Shown: positions 13,301 to 28,300 of the stretch, piece by piece
How positions within the stretch are numbered: position 1 is the stretch's first letter
Layout of the letters: each line of letters begins with the position of its first letter
Assembly: GCF_900496995.4 (NCBI RefSeq)
Contig: NC_044008.1
Coordinates: forward strand, 1,588,453-1,652,452
DNA length: 64,000 bases
Source: Aquila chrysaetos chrysaetos
Lineage: Eukaryota; Chordata; Aves; Accipitriformes; Accipitridae
Direction of reading: 5' to 3'
Program-made: the position numbers and the translations under genes
The notes under the pieces: generated by a model
Database searches by the model: none
Told to the model about the DNA's origin: nothing
The model's input: only the letters and a program-made list of their open reading frames with translations

Positions 13301-16300
13301 CACAGAATGGTTTGGGTTGGAAGGGACCTTAAAGATGATCTAGTTCCAAGCCCCCTGCCGCGGGCAGAGACACCTTTCACTTGCCCAGGTTGCTCATCTA
13401 CGATTCAGGCAGAATGGACTCAAAACTTGGGAGATTATAGGGATCAGAAACCTGGGCTGGGGACTGCCTCCTCACTCTTTCCACAGCTCCAGCTGCACAA
13501 TATGCTGGCCCGCAGCAGCAAAAAGCTTTCTTCACTCCTCGGTGCTTCTCCTCCAAGTCAGGAACTGGCTGCAATCCAACAAGCGGCGCTTCAAAAGGTA
13601 GCCTGATGCTTATCTGAGCTCAAAGTACAGCCAGCTTAGCTGGTAGGTTAGGTGAGAGGTCCCCAAAAGACACTTTTTTCCTGCAGCACAGCTCTTCAAA
13701 GCAACGCTAGTGCTGCTAGCCCTGCAGAAGCACGCGGGAAGGAGGAAAACCAGCATGCCAGCAAACACAGCACATCTCAGCCTCCTGGCTTTGCGTCGTC
13801 TTGCTCCGCGGGGAGTCAGCTACATGGCCGACCCACACCAGCGATAAATGCAAGATGACTTCCCACTGGCTCTGGGGAACGTGCCAGAGTGGAGCTGGTT
13901 TATATCCACTTAGCCATCCCAAATTCACCACTGCTTGCCCACGTGTCGGCTCTCTTTGCTCATAAAATAAGGCCAGCTGGATACTTCTCTACCTGAACAA
14001 CTGTGACAGCAGATTCCTATCTGTGTACCACCGTGGTGCCAAACAAACAGCCAACAGGACAAGGGTATGTAACCACTCCTGACTTCTCAGTGCAGCAAGA
14101 CTGACAAGCCTCAAAGTTTTATTTTTAATGAGAGATTAAGGCCAAGTCAGGAAACTGTTCAGACTGCCTGGCTGGTGAGGTGGGAAGGTGGTTACAGTCT
14201 CTCTGAAGCAGGATGCAGTGAGTTTTAAATACCACACCAAATCAACGTGGCTTGGGTGACCACCCAAGGCTTGGGGCAGAACTATGTGCACAGAGATCAG
14301 CATGCAAAAGAGCTTATGTACAGCACATAGAGGTCAAGAGCAGTGGTTTTCCTCTGCTTTTTTTAACCACTGGACAATCTACCTAATGGAAAAAGATCTT
14401 CCAAGTACTCGTGCAGTGTTACCAAACAGCCAAATAAGATTAGTCTAAACTTAATGTTTATTACTTCCCCCTTCCCAAACAACAAAAAGCCTGCAAGGGA
14501 ACATGCTTTTTTTTTTTTTTTTTTTTTAATTTTAAAAAACACATTGCACTCATTTCAGGGACTACCTTCTTGTGTAACTGATCACAAGCCCGCCACACAC
14601 CACAGGTTGAGAAACCATGGTAGGAGATGGGGGACAAGGCATGAGAGCAAGACCTCTGCTCCAGTCCTCAATTTAGTACCTGCTCCCCTCTGCAGACTGG
14701 GACAACTGGTTTAGCATGTGGCTGTTCCCCATTTGAAGGGCACAGGATCCGCCCACCTCGGAAGTGCGTACCTTGTCCAGTGCTCTCAGGTCAATAAGCT
14801 CTTGCTGGCAAAGTCAAGGATTTCTTTTTTATGAAACTTGGAGGTTAGGAGCCCATTCAGAGCACTAACAACCGAGTCAAATATAACACGGTGCACTCAC
14901 CGTGGAGGCATTCACTGCACAGTGGTGGCGTGAGGTGCTGTGTAATGTCAGCTTGCTAACAGCAGAAGTAGAACAGTTTATGTTACCATACTCAAATTCT
15001 AGTAGCTTTCCAAAACAATACCATAAATAATTCTGCAGCAGCTTCACGAGGAAAAGATCAGGACAGAAAAATATGGCTGTAGCTGATGGAATATAGTGGC
15101 AGAGCTATAAACTCTGGACCTCCTGCTCGGAGTGAATCGCTGAGCGGTCCTTCTTGGAAGCGGAAAAACAGTATCCACAAGCTTACAGACTGGTGCTAAG
15201 AGCAGCATTCTCTGGAAAAACATGCAGAACTAGCACAAAGCAATTGCCCAATATCAGTTCATCTCATTGCTTAGGTGCACCATCACCTGATGCCCAGGCT
15301 TCAGAGACTGGCACAGAAGGCAGTGAATCTCTGCCAAGCCAGGCTGAAAACACCTACCCCATTTTGTCAGTCTGTTCCCATTCTCCGATTGTAGCAGGGA
15401 ATCTGCAGAGGGTGCACAGTTGCACGTCAGACCGGAGTGGAGACAGGGATACAAATTACCTTTAGGTGTCTCGTCTTTCCCCTTAGACAAAGCTAAGCGT
15501 ATTTGAAAGAACAAGCATTTTCACATCGCTTATAGGTCAGAGTAAGGATCAACACACACAGGGAAGAGCAAGCTCAGAATGGTCACAGGCGATAAGTGAC
15601 TCATGAAATTCTAAGTAGCAAAATGTAAGGCAATCCAGAGAGAAGCTGAAAGTAAAAATAGCAGCTGCAGTTAAAAAGAAAAATTAAGCACAGGTCAGGA
15701 GAGATCTGTTAAATCCTGGCTGGAGCTAAACGCTGCTTCATTCCTGTACTGGCTGCCACAATGTCTCGTTATATACATACACACACATAGACACACACAC
15801 ACTTCCATATGTTTTGTGTACATACTAGGCATTTTGTTTTGCAAAACACTTAGGAGAAAGGTGAAATATAAATGCGAGATATCTGCAGATAACTGGGCCA
15901 GAGATGGAAGGAAAATGAGAACTGTGTATAAATATACAGAAGTTATTTGAGAAATTGAGGCTCTGAGCATATTGTACGCAAACTCTGCAGCTGTGACATT
16001 TGATTATTAAGAAACCAGAGTGACTCAGTGCCGGCCTAATATTTCTGCAGATTTTAGCAATAAAATAAATGCCACGGTGCTTCCAGGTAAGAGCTGAGGC
16101 TCCCAGGTTCACGTTTCTACTGCTCCCATCATCTAAGCAGGGCAGGACATTCACACTCTGCGCTTCCTCCCGTGTTTATGGCATCCAAGAGCATTAATCT
16201 CCGGCTCTTGGCAGGCATATGGACTGATTAAAAACATACAAAATTTACACAAAGTGTTCTTGTGACTTGGGAGCTCAAAACAGTACTTCAAGTACTTCAC

Positions 16301-19300
16301 AACTCCCCTTTGAAAAAGCAGGAACAGGCTAAGCAGAAAGTTCCCCCGAAGATATTAAATCCCAGAGGGAAGGGAAAAGTAGTGAAGCAATGCCAGCAGG
16401 GTTACTGAAATCATAAACAGCTCAAAACATATTGTCTAGGAGAAAGAAAAAATGGAACGAAACATCTACCAGGGGAGTGCTTCGGGTCCTCATAAGCACG
16501 CAGGGATATTTACATTAATTGACAAAAGCATTAAGAGCAGCAGCATTTGTTAGCTTCAGAAAGCAATTGGGTATTTTTCAGGAGTTGGTTTTGTTCTAAC
16601 GAACTCCTCAATTTCAGGAGGTTTGTTTCAACCCTGAAGATATGGATATTTAGGGATCACCGGCAGAGTTAGTTCATCTCAACAGGAGCACTCAAGCCCA
16701 GAGCCAACCTGACAGCCCTACATCTGGCTCCATTTAGATTCGTGTTCTTCCAGGATGCGCATTTCCCTTTTTACTGTACGTTGTATAGCTCGTTAGGAAA
16801 AAAATCATCCTGCACCAATATGGGACCTGTCCGATTACACAGCAAAGACCAAGCAAGGAACAGGCAGTGCCAGAAATACCAGAAAGGTACTGCAGGACAT
16901 GATGAAACACTGGAAGCTCTCTGAGGAACTGCTCTTTTCACACAGATCCCAGGATGGTTTAGGTCTTTAAGCAGGGGCATCACCTGCATTGTCAGGAGAG
17001 CACTGTCCCTGGGGCAGCATCATTTAACAGACTACAGAAATAATTACCAACCCAAGAAGGGCAGGAAATACATGCCATACATATTTGAGAAGGGAGCTGT
17101 GGATGGGACAAGGGAGCAAAGATTTGGCAGGAGAAGAACCACCACACCGAGTGAAGGCTTCTGCTAGAGACCCTCAAAGGTGAAGAGGACCACCACTCAT
17201 TTAGGGTTTAAGAAAATATCTGCACTTTTCCAGAAGACAAATCTGGAACCCACTTTAAAACCCTTTTCTATTCAGGTTTGTCAGTCACACTTTAGAAGAG
17301 AACACCAAGTTTTCACGTACCTTATACTCAGAGCCATGCTGGGATAAAAGCAATTTGAACAGATTAGAAAGCAACTATTAGCAGTCATTTTTCAGAAGCG
17401 GCTTTCTAGAATGCATGGATATGCTTCAAGCCATCATGTTATTTGCCGCAAAAAGCCCATGCCATGTTCAAGACTGCATTAAGATTTTCTAAGATGGAAA
17501 GAAAATTTTAGCCTACAGTACTAGAGGAACAAGGAAAGCTGCAAGGACAGCATTTTTGCTTTAAGCTTTAGCATAAAAGTGTAATTTATTAAAGGAAAAG
17601 AAACTGCTGGATTCTATACTTTATACAAGCCAGTGACTTACATAGACAATTTGAACTCTGCATGTCATCACCACAGTGGGAGCTATGCGGTGCTGAGAAC
17701 AGAAGGGCTGCAAATAAGCTACATGTGTGCTCTAGATGACCTTCTGTCCATTTATGGGCTCCACCATCTCTGAAATCCTTCACTTCCACCTCTTTACAGA
17801 TCAGAGATTGCCACAGCAAATTTCTTCCCTACTAATTCCTACCCCTGTGTTATGCAGAGCTCAGGCTGGCTGAGGACTGCTGGGTTAGGATACCCATGCT
17901 CACTGGAACAGGCAGACCTGGGAGAGAATAGGATCCTCTCATTTACAAGAGAATGCTCCCAGTTCAGCTGGGACGAAGGCTCAGGCTCGCTCTGGAGCTA
18001 TCTGTAATGCCAAAACCAGTGGTATCAGGCACTACACACCAAGTCTGCCTCCGAGAGCAACCGTGCGGAGATCGGGCTGGCCCAGAGGAAGGGGCTGAGA
18101 CGCCACTCAGCCCTGGCTGTCCAGATAAGCTGGGCTGGGGCAGCAGAAATGGGAACAGACAAAGAAAAATAAACCTCTTCCTGCAGCCAGCTGGGAGCTT
18201 CCCCGGGTCCTAGCGCTCTCCTTGGCGCTTCCACTCCCCAGCTCTTTCCTCCCCGCAGCAGAGCTGAGCCCTGCTTTCCTAAGCCAGCTCTCGTCTAGAA
18301 TCGACTGTTTATTCAACCTGAAGCCTCAGCTGCACGCTGCTTCGCCCGGGAGGTACCCTGCGCTTCCAGCAGCCCTCGTCCAGCAGACAGCAAGGCAGGC
18401 CCTAGAGCAAGAGCCAGCCTTTTGGGGAGCTCAGCGAGAGAAGAGGTGGTTTTCAGCCACTCGAACAGAGACTCGTAGGGCGAGGGATGCATGCTAGAAG
18501 GTGCAATGAGTCTGGAATAAGAGTCACAGTGGGTATAAGCAAGCTGACGGATGGAAAGCTGCTGTACTAAAAGGAAGGCAGCAGAAGCAACATTAGAAGG
18601 GACAAAGCAATTTGAGCAGAAAATAACCCCCTCCACACCCACCCACCACCCTCCCCAAGTTCACTATGAGAAAGGCCATCCTTGTGGTGTCAGTTTTGAA
18701 AACACAGCTGGGCCAACTCTGATCCCAGGCTGCCTTTTACTCCTGCCTATCCCAAATGGCACAAAACAGCCTCCAAGCCAAACCACCAAAAGGTCAAACC
18801 TACCATGTTCTGTGCAACTAACCAGAGCCTAAATCAACAGCAATACAAATACACAAGAGCCTGGCCAACGTTTAGCTGCATCGACTCCATAGGCTACTGG
18901 AAAGAAAGTTTGGTTTTGCTTTAAGCCAGCAACCCTGATTTCTGATACACACAGGAAGAACATCAGGGGAGAGAAAAATAATCTTGAGTTGAGCAATTAA
19001 CAACGAGGAAACTAGGTTTTACATGCTTTCTGAGAGTTGTCCGTACCAAACCCATATTTAAGATTGTGAACATGACAGTACCCTGACCTGTATCAGTCTG
19101 TGGCACTTGAGAAGCAGGGAGGAAAAGATGACTAGCACCAAATAACATACTGTGCATCTTGTAAACAGTCTCTAACCTAAGAGGTTTATAGCAAGTTTCA
19201 GAGCTGACTCAAGAGGAAGGAGAAAGGGGTTCTCATAGCTGCAGCAATACTGCATTGTTACTCAGCTGCATGCACATTTCTGTGGTTCAGCTAAAGTTTC

Positions 19301-22300
19301 AACAGAAAAAAAAGAAATGTAAAGGATGGCATAAAAACAGCATCACTCTTTCCCAAAAGGCATGGTTCACATTTGGAACTAGACAGATTATTTCTCACAC
19401 CAGAGAGAGAGAGATATCTTAAATATAAGGCACTCTTAGCGTAAGAGTCTATTTTAAGAAAGCAGCCAATACTTATCAACTCCAAATCAGGATGTTGATA
19501 TTGGAAGGGACCCATCTCGTCCAACCCATGTAGTCAAGTTTCCACATCATTCTCCTCAGGCAGTTTTCTCCAGTCTTTAGAGTCCTCCGGTGGCTTGAGC
19601 CACAAGCACACCCTTCTGATGGAAAAGTGCCATGTCACTGAGTTACCAGCACTTATTTCATAAGCCAGAATACAGATGTTGGAACTTCATGCATCTGCTC
19701 CAGTTTTTCAAGCAACATTGGCTATTTTATTTATAGCCTAAGTGATTGGAATAAAGTTAGGTACCGGAAGACATCTGAGTTAGATCACTGTTACCCAAGG
19801 ACAAAGATAGGATGGATATAGTCTAAAGAACATTCCCTTATCAAACTTCCTATTTGCTCTCAAAGGTTAAATTTTTCTGGTGATAGGTCCTTGCTTCTAT
19901 GTTCCTCCACATATGCATCACCTAGTCCAAGAGGACAGAGGTTTCAGCTCCTGCCTTCACTTCCATCCACTTTTGGACAAGAGGTCCCAAAAGCTAGGTT
20001 CATCCCAAGTCCAAGAACATGCACTGAGGTCTTTGCTCTCCATACTAAATGAGTCATTTTATATAAACAGGCTTCAGCACTCACTGTGATATCCTGCACC
20101 TTACCCACAAATGGATATACTATTAAAAAAGCACATGGTAGAGACTCAGTTCATCAACACACAAACATATGACCAAATCATGTTTCCAGCTCCTAGCCCT
20201 TCAGCCAAAAGACCAAAATTCCTCTCTGCTTAGCATGTGACATCTGGAAGTCTACGGTAAAAGCATTCTGCAGATTTGAAGTAAAGATCTTATGACTGCA
20301 CTGAGGGTTGGTGCAACTTCACCTGCAACAATGCTGCAAGCAATAACATCTCTCCTGCATAAACAGTAACATGATTTTAACTGAAAGTGATTATTGGTTA
20401 CCTATAGATGGGGATTTGAAAGGGTATTTATCAGGAAGGTCGACTCTAACTTTCCATACTCCACCTTCATATGGTGCTGCAATGAAAGAAATGCAGGTAT
20501 TAGACACTTCGTAACTCAGGAGAGAATAAATAGAACTACAGCATTAAGCAAAACACATCCTTACAAGAATACTTAGCTCCATCAGGGGGTAAGATTTCAT
20601 ATCAAACCTCCTACGGTAAAAGCCTTTTTCCTGTGCTGCCTGACAAGAAATACATGGTTTTAACTGATACTGCAGAAGATCTCGGAACAAAGACACAAGA
20701 GCCTTATTAGAAACAGAGACTTTGGAATAATCTACTTACCTTTAGAGGTGTTACTAAATTAAGGCACACTGGAGACCTGACTTGTGATCTAGTCACTAGA
20801 AAAGCCATCTTAATGATAAACTCCGCAAAAATTCAGATGACTGATGCAAAACTTATGAGCCAGGTCTAGAAAAGCTAAGGATCAACAAGGGCTGTGCTGA
20901 AGGCCATAGCAGAGGGCTTAGTTGTCCAAAGGCAGCATCCAGCTCTGCTCAGCTCCAAGGGAGGTGGTTCATCTGCATTAATGCTCACAGTTGTATTTCT
21001 CCCCGCCCTTGAGAGAGCAGCCTTCAAACACTGCTGCCCTTTGATTTCTCACCCCCACTTAGATTTGCTCATCTCTTCTTCCACTCCAGAAGAGTGTGTC
21101 ATTTTACTGTTCCCCACCATGAGCCATTAGTTTGTTTTTATAGAAGGGCTGGGTCATATACTTACTTCCTTGTGGTCCATAAAACTTCACAACAAATTCA
21201 TTGAGTCCTCCTAATATTGTGACTTCGTGTTTGCTCTCAATACTGATACATCAAGTAAAGGAAAACAGTCAGTCCAGGAAACAAAACCCATTTAATCAAG
21301 TACAGGTAACTTGCTAGAAGTCAAACCAAATAGTTTAAAGCCAAATATTCAAAATATTCTACAACATGCAATTCAAGCAACATGACACATCTAAGTGACC
21401 ACACCACCACAATGACGTTAGTAAAAGCCAATTCTACACACTGAAGAATCCCTCCCCCTGCATTGAGCAATCTCAAGATGGTGCCTCCCTTCCCCTCAGA
21501 GCTGCTTAGTGTTCTCCATCTACTTCTGCAGAGCATAAGCTTCGATTTCAGAAAACGCCGAGTCCCCATCAGCAACGTATTTGAAAACATATTCAGGCTG
21601 TGGAGGGGAGCTAAAGATCTAGAAACAGCAACCGCTCCAAAGCCTCACCGCACACAGACATGAACCCCAGGGGCAAGGCTCAGAGGTGAGGCCAGGACTC
21701 AGAGAGACCTCTCTCCTTTCTGTGCTCAGGAGATGAGCCATGAAGCAGAAAGTCACCCTTGCCAACCACTCACATTAAATGTTTACTCTCCTGCCCAGAT
21801 TAGAGGAGCAGAACTCGCCCCAGTCCCTGCTCTGACAAATGCGAGAGCTGATGAATTCAATTCTTCTTGGCTGCCTTCGGCGCTGTCAGATGGCCTCCCA
21901 CAGCTACGATGCAAATTACGGCAATCTCATGTTAATTTGACTTGCAAGACCAAAAAACTCTGCGTCTTCGGAGAGATGGCAGAAGGGCGAGATTATGAGG
22001 CACTGTTACAGTGCAAAAAGAACAACTGTATTTCTCAACATTTAAAGGAAAGAATCAAAGCGCCAGTGCTTTGGGAAGAAGGGAATACAAACGGAAAGGC
22101 AAGAAATCTTCATTTCAAGTAAGGCTCAGTTAAGAGAATCAACAGTGATGTTTCAGCACCCAAGCTTGCTGAAGAATTCTGCTATAAATCAGGGTTAATG
22201 GATTGTGAATAATATCCTATAGCAATTACCTTTAATCAATAATCTTAATATGAATTATGAGGGAAGCATCAGAAAAAAAACAGAGCAGGAGAAAAATCAA

Positions 22301-25300
22301 AGGTTTATTCCCACCTGAACTTCAGACTGCTTCAGCTTTGCACCACACAGGCTGCCCTCATTTGAGGGAAGGGGGCAACAGCACAGAATATCTCATAAAA
22401 GATCCTTAACATCACAGCAGCAAGCTTCGCAGAAATGCTTAGGCTAAGAGGAACTGAAGCCAGCTTCCCTTTTACAACCAAGATTTTTCACTCTGATGCA
22501 AAAGGTTTTCTGCTTTCAAGGCAAAAAATTTGCCCAGGAAGCTCTCCACTTCACAGCAATAATGCAGATCACCCTTGCACCTTCATGGCGCTAAGCAACC
22601 ACACACCCATGCACCTGGGCACACATGTACATGCTCACTTAAATATTCCTGACCCACCTGGGACCTACCACCAGGAACAAGTAATTCTCAGCTCAGACCT
22701 ACCCCCGATCTCACATTACGGTCCATGAAGTCTGCTTAAGGTGCATCACAAACTACTTTAAGAGAAGAGGCTCCTGTATCCAGAAGTGCCAATTCAATCC
22801 TGGCAGTCTGTGTGCGTACTCGTACACAGGAGATCCAAGTCCCATCTGCGGGGTCCGTCAGGATTTATTACAGTTCCTCCAGTACAATGACTCCCAGATT
22901 GGACAGAGTTTTCCCACAGTGCCAGCTCCAAAAGAATTTGGATGCAATAACCCTCTTCCCCTCATTCTCATGGGGAGGGAGAAAAGTTTATAGCGGTTTG
23001 TTTTGGCTCAAGAGTTTTCTTGGTTCAGCATAAGCTGCTCTGCCCTACAGTTAAATGGCAAGTAGCTCGCTGCACCTGGCAGTCACCCAAGAGCAGCTCA
23101 CAAAGGGCAGATCAATGCCTTGCTGCCCCAAGTGCCAGTGATTTCTCTGCTAAAAGCCATCTCTGGGAAAAGCTACATCCCTACAGGTTTGCAGAGACTA
23201 GCTTAGCACTGAAGTACTGCAGCTTGCTTCAGTCCTGATGTTAAGGGACACCTGTCACCAGATCTTTTCACATCACCCGGTACCGTGACAGTAAGTTTTA
23301 AATACAGGCTCAACTGACTTTAAGTTCCTTTGAAAATGTACACGGTCATTTAATGGATAACTATTCCAGGGTCAGAAACGGGCTCTTATACAAACTTGCC
23401 GTGTATGATGATGCCCGAGAGTGAAACGTTTAATACTGAAGTATGTTAACACTTACAGCAGCTTCGCGGATCAGGTTAAATACAAATGGTTTTACTTAGG
23501 ACTAAATCAAGTACCACTTAATAAAAAACAGCTCTCCCAGCCTGATCTTCAGAGTGAGCTCCTGAGCAGCTGCAGCTTATACGCTCTTCTGCTCCGCAAG
23601 TCAATACTGACCATAAATTAAAGCAGAGCTTTCTGCACTCAGACTCAGCCCTAGCGTTCCCAAATTCAAAACACTATTAGTAAGCAATGCGGTGCCATAT
23701 TTGATTACTGTTCCTGTTGTGGCAAGGACCTAAAATTCCTACAAAAAAACCACAGCAAGTGAGTTTGGTTTACAAAAAGGATATGTATTGGGATGCAGAT
23801 GCTAGGTTTGGGAACAACCACATTGTTTATTAACATGATACAAGAGTTTGAGGACAGACTATAAACAAAGTGAATTTCAGCAATAAAGCCCTTGTATCAA
23901 CACAGGGGGTATCTCTGGAAATGCATTAGCAGAACTGAGGAAGCTGGGGAAGCCCTCTTTCCTAGGCACGAGGTAAATTCCACGTGAGCCCCCACTTTCT
24001 AACACAAGTAGGGTGACTCATCTTCCCCCTCCCCTCTCTACCAAGTTTTCTCTAAAGGTAGAGATGCCCAGGATCAAAATCCCACTGATAAAATGATTAA
24101 GAGCATTAACAGGAGAAGTGCATGGAGCAATTACAGAAAGAAGAACATTTACACCCTATGAGTTCTTTCCATCTCCAGCAAGTCTTCAGAAAAGGAAATA
24201 TTTATTGCACAAGCTGGGACTCCAGGAAGACGGGGAACCTGAGGCAGATCTCAAGGCTTCTCCATCCCACAAAGCTGTACTAGGGAACCCCCTAACAGCA
24301 CAAGGGAAAAGCATGGGGGAACAGCAGAAGGGACTTGACACGTTTGGAGGACTATTGGGATCACGTTGCCAGAGAAAGCTGCACCACAGCTCGTGGTGAT
24401 GTATCTCAGAGTAAAGAACGCAGGCTCTGACCCAACTATTTTCTCAGCTCGGACAGATTTTTTCCATAAGGCAAAATTCTTACAACCAAATCCCAAATGA
24501 ATCCCATTCCAAACAGGCCAGCAATTAATCAGCCGTCTCAGATCCAAAAAAAAGAGTTGCCAGTTTGTAGACCCACAAGACTTAAGGAACCCAGTTGTGC
24601 CTAGGGCACAACAAACCTCCCCTCCTGCATTCAGAGCTAGACAAGGCCTGGTGCTGGATCCTGCAGCAAGCCCAAGTAGCTCCCAGGAAGGAGAAATGCT
24701 CCAGGTCTTCAGCAAACTGCATACAGCTTCAGGAAGCCCCAGGAAAAGGGCATCAAGAATTTGGAGCAAGATTTCCACAATTAAGGTGACCAGACTGTTC
24801 ACAGCAGCCCCCACGCTGTTCTCGCTATGTTTGCGTCCAGGATTCCCATCCACCTTTCATCGGCTACTGATGTAAATCTGTGCAGAAAGCACTCCTGTGA
24901 ATGCTCAGGACTTCAAACATGCAGTCAGCATTCATGGGGAAGATCAAAAACCCCTCACCTTGTTTCAGTCTACTCTGTCCAGACAAATTCCTCTATGCCC
25001 CCACTCTCTCTCTCTCGCCGCACTTTTCATTATTCAGATTTACAGAAACAGAACGAGCAGTTAATGGATAAAGACCTCAATGTTCTCGATTTTAGTGACA
25101 ATCCAGTGGTTCATACTGGTACAAGCAGTCTGCCTTCTTTCCACAGCAGGGCACATGGCTACACTGTTTGTATACTGGGTCAAGATTACAGAGGTACAAA
25201 ACCAGCCTGTAACACATCACATGCACTAAAATGCTTAACAAAAATACAACCAAATCCCTTTCAAGACTCTCAGCTTGCTCCTACTAGTCTAGGTGACTTA

Positions 25301-28300
25301 CGGCCTTGCTGCTTTTATCTCCTTATCATCTCAGTATACTAATTTGACTGTGTCAAATATAGCCAGTGAAAAAGTTGAGAAAAGAGCAAAATCTGGATAC
25401 AAGTCAGGTTGCTAACAGATAAGAAGTTCAAAAGCTTTACCTTAAGACCACAGAAACTAGAAGGGAGTCCTGAGGACCTGAAGATAAATTATCTTAGTCC
25501 CAAAACTATTAAGAGAATTTTAATGACAGTAAGTGTTGAAAATATTTAGATGATGATATGGAAAGCAAGCTTATTTTCAAATATCAGTTCAGAAGGGGTT
25601 GCTAGGAGAGAGACAGAAGGGAATTTTTCTGCAGCTGATTACAGACTCCCTATATAGTGCCTGAAATGTGCCAGAAGCGCAAAGGCCAACCGCACCACGT
25701 ATTAGCATTACAGTAACATCCACAGCCCCCTATCAAGATCAAGGCTCTATTGTTCAGGGTTGAACTCGTAGGAAATTGTTTCTTCGGTCAGAATGAAAAG
25801 TGATTTAAAGCATTTTGCCCATTCCGCATTGGGACAAAAACCCACACAAAACCTTTCAAATCTGGAAAGTGAGAGACTGCCCAACCATCAGTCAGAAATA
25901 GACTGGCCACTATGGATTTGCCTGTTCCAGGGTCCTGGTCCCATTCCCTCATCCTTGTGTGGGGCCACCCACCACTGTAGGGCTGGATCTCCCCTGCAGT
26001 AACGAAAAAAAAAAAAAAAAATTTGTTAGGATTTGACTTCACACCCAGATCTCCCAAAATCCCAGATGAACATCGCGGCCAACAGATGGCTAGTCTGTTT
26101 GCAGGATTGAGTGGCTTTTTCCTGGCAAACATTTAGCCTGAAAAAAAAAAAATCCCTTCATGAAGTTTCTTTAAAATTAACATAAGTTATAAGCTTGGGC
26201 AAATCAGTTTTCCAGCTAAAAATATTTCACTGAAAATATTTTTGCAAGCCTAGCAACACAAATGGCCATGAGCAGCCTGCCCCAAAGAGGCAGACAAAGC
26301 AGAAAACTGGAATGCCCCAAGGAAAAATAAACTTGTACATTCATCTATGTGCATCTCGATACAAGGTCGATGGTGATTAGCAGAAAGCAAGTCCCTGCCT
26401 TCTAAGGATCTCTGCCATGTCCTCTCCTACTTACAGAGACTTGTCTACAGCTATCCTTCCAGGTGAAGAACCTCACTAACGAAGACATTCTGAATTTGAG
26501 GGAAAATCGTAAGACTACACCTATGTATATTTAAAAAAAAATTTAAAAAAATCATCCAGCTCTGCCACCTGAGTAGTTGAGAACCCATCTTTGAGAACAT
26601 AACTCACCATATTTTGTGACAAAGGGTGTTTTAAAAATAAGGTTAATATAGTTGATTTTTTTCCTTCGCAATGAGCTTTGCAGACAGCGAGCGCTGCTAC
26701 ACCACCCATGCGATGGAAGTGCAGCCACTTTAGCTGCTTGTGGTACAGAAAGCACCGCTCTGCTTGTTCGAGGCATCAGAGGTGTGAATTCTTCTGAGGT
26801 ATTTGCAAGCAGAATTTTGCAACATAAATAGCCTCTAATATTGGGACTGATGGTTATTCATGTTTATTTTCTTACAAAGGTGAACAACTTCCACTCCAAC
26901 ACACTTAGACAACTTACACAACCTGCAGTTATCTGTAAGGAGCCCTATGATTTAGCAGCGTTACCGGTTACGCTGACGCGTGGGCAGCAAAAGGGCAAGT
27001 TCAGCTCAGTCGCCTCCCTGCCTCCAAGCCTTCATAGGCTGCCTTGCCTTCTCTGAACTCCCTGCCTTCATCTGATACAAGCTACCCGAGGTGCCAGCTG
27101 CACACGTGAAACCACAGCCAACACCAGGACTTCTATGCTTTAAGCATCAGGAATATTTATTCTTATTTTCCCCAAGTAAAAGTCCCTGCCCTTTACTCAC
27201 ATTTAACTTTCTTCACACTTCTCTGTCTATCCCTGGAGCACACCAGAAGAAAGGACGCTTAGTCAGAAGCAAAAAAGGTTAAAAAGAAAAACAAGCTCTT
27301 GTGATTTCTTCAAGCAGCAAGAGGCAGCACTTTTTAGTCAACCTGTTTGTTGCGAACTTCTTGAGAACTCCAGGCTAAACCCATTTAGATTATTAAAATC
27401 CATTGGTTTCCCCCAAGCTAGTTATTCCCATTGCCACAGGGCACCGCTCACAGTTTCCAGCTTCAAGCAAAGGGGTTTTCTAGCACCAGAAATAGGTTTG
27501 CTATTTGCAAAGCACATTGTGTTGCAAAATTTCTGGTGTCAGTATCCACAGCCCCATGGTCTGCAGCAGCCCAAAGAAGGGAAGACACCACTGGGGCAAT
27601 CTGCAGTTTATCTTCATGTAGCTGGGGCAAATCTGTCTTCCTTTGATCTGAATTGGGCTTGCCCAGGAATCCCACAGCTTTGAAAGACACAAAACTCACT
27701 TAAATCCTACAGCGTAAAGGAGGAGGACAGCAAGCCACTTGTGGGCAGTCGTGGAAAGCTCTGAAGACAACCAGCTCTCCCAGCCCTCCATGCTCCTTAC
27801 TGCTGCGACAAGTGAACCAGGGACAGCATTACACAGAGGTGGTTTCACTTGTCGTAAGATGACAGCTGGTTATGATCGCAGCCGAAAATGCTCTGGAAGC
27901 GAGGGAATAGTGAATGAATAACTGAACAGCAACCTGTGCTTGGTTCCTGGCTTATTTTATTGCACACAAGCATTTTCTTGTTAGAAATGCAGCTTTGTTT
28001 AAAAAAAAACAAAAACAAAAACACACAAACCAAAACAAACAACCCTTACTCACCGCTTCTCTACCAGATTTTAACTGAGATGAGAAATCACACAAGAAAG
28101 AGTATTCTTAAGTTACTCTGCACACACCCTTCACAATTTCACATCATGAATAGCAAATTTCCCCGAGATAAACACCCTAGTCACCAGCAACCCCATCAAA
28201 AAGCACTTTCCATGTGCAGCCACATGTACTGAAAGGTACCTTTGCAAGTGTGATCAGGGGTTTGGGGAGAAGGAAGTGCTGCTCCAGCAAGTGCTCCAGT

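Larger units (their letters stand above)
9187..20401 (-). other. UBE2H: UBE2H intron 3
   Basis: An 11.2 kb intron with GTAACC donor and TTTGCAG acceptor, phase 1. It holds a T-rich low-complexity stretch at about 9234-9292, a CR1 fragment at 13294-13397, a T homopolymer near 14506-14528, a CA-rich microsatellite near 15770-15802 and a probable degraded CR1 piece near 19495-19600. I see no coding exon or RNA gene. Confidence 0.85.
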
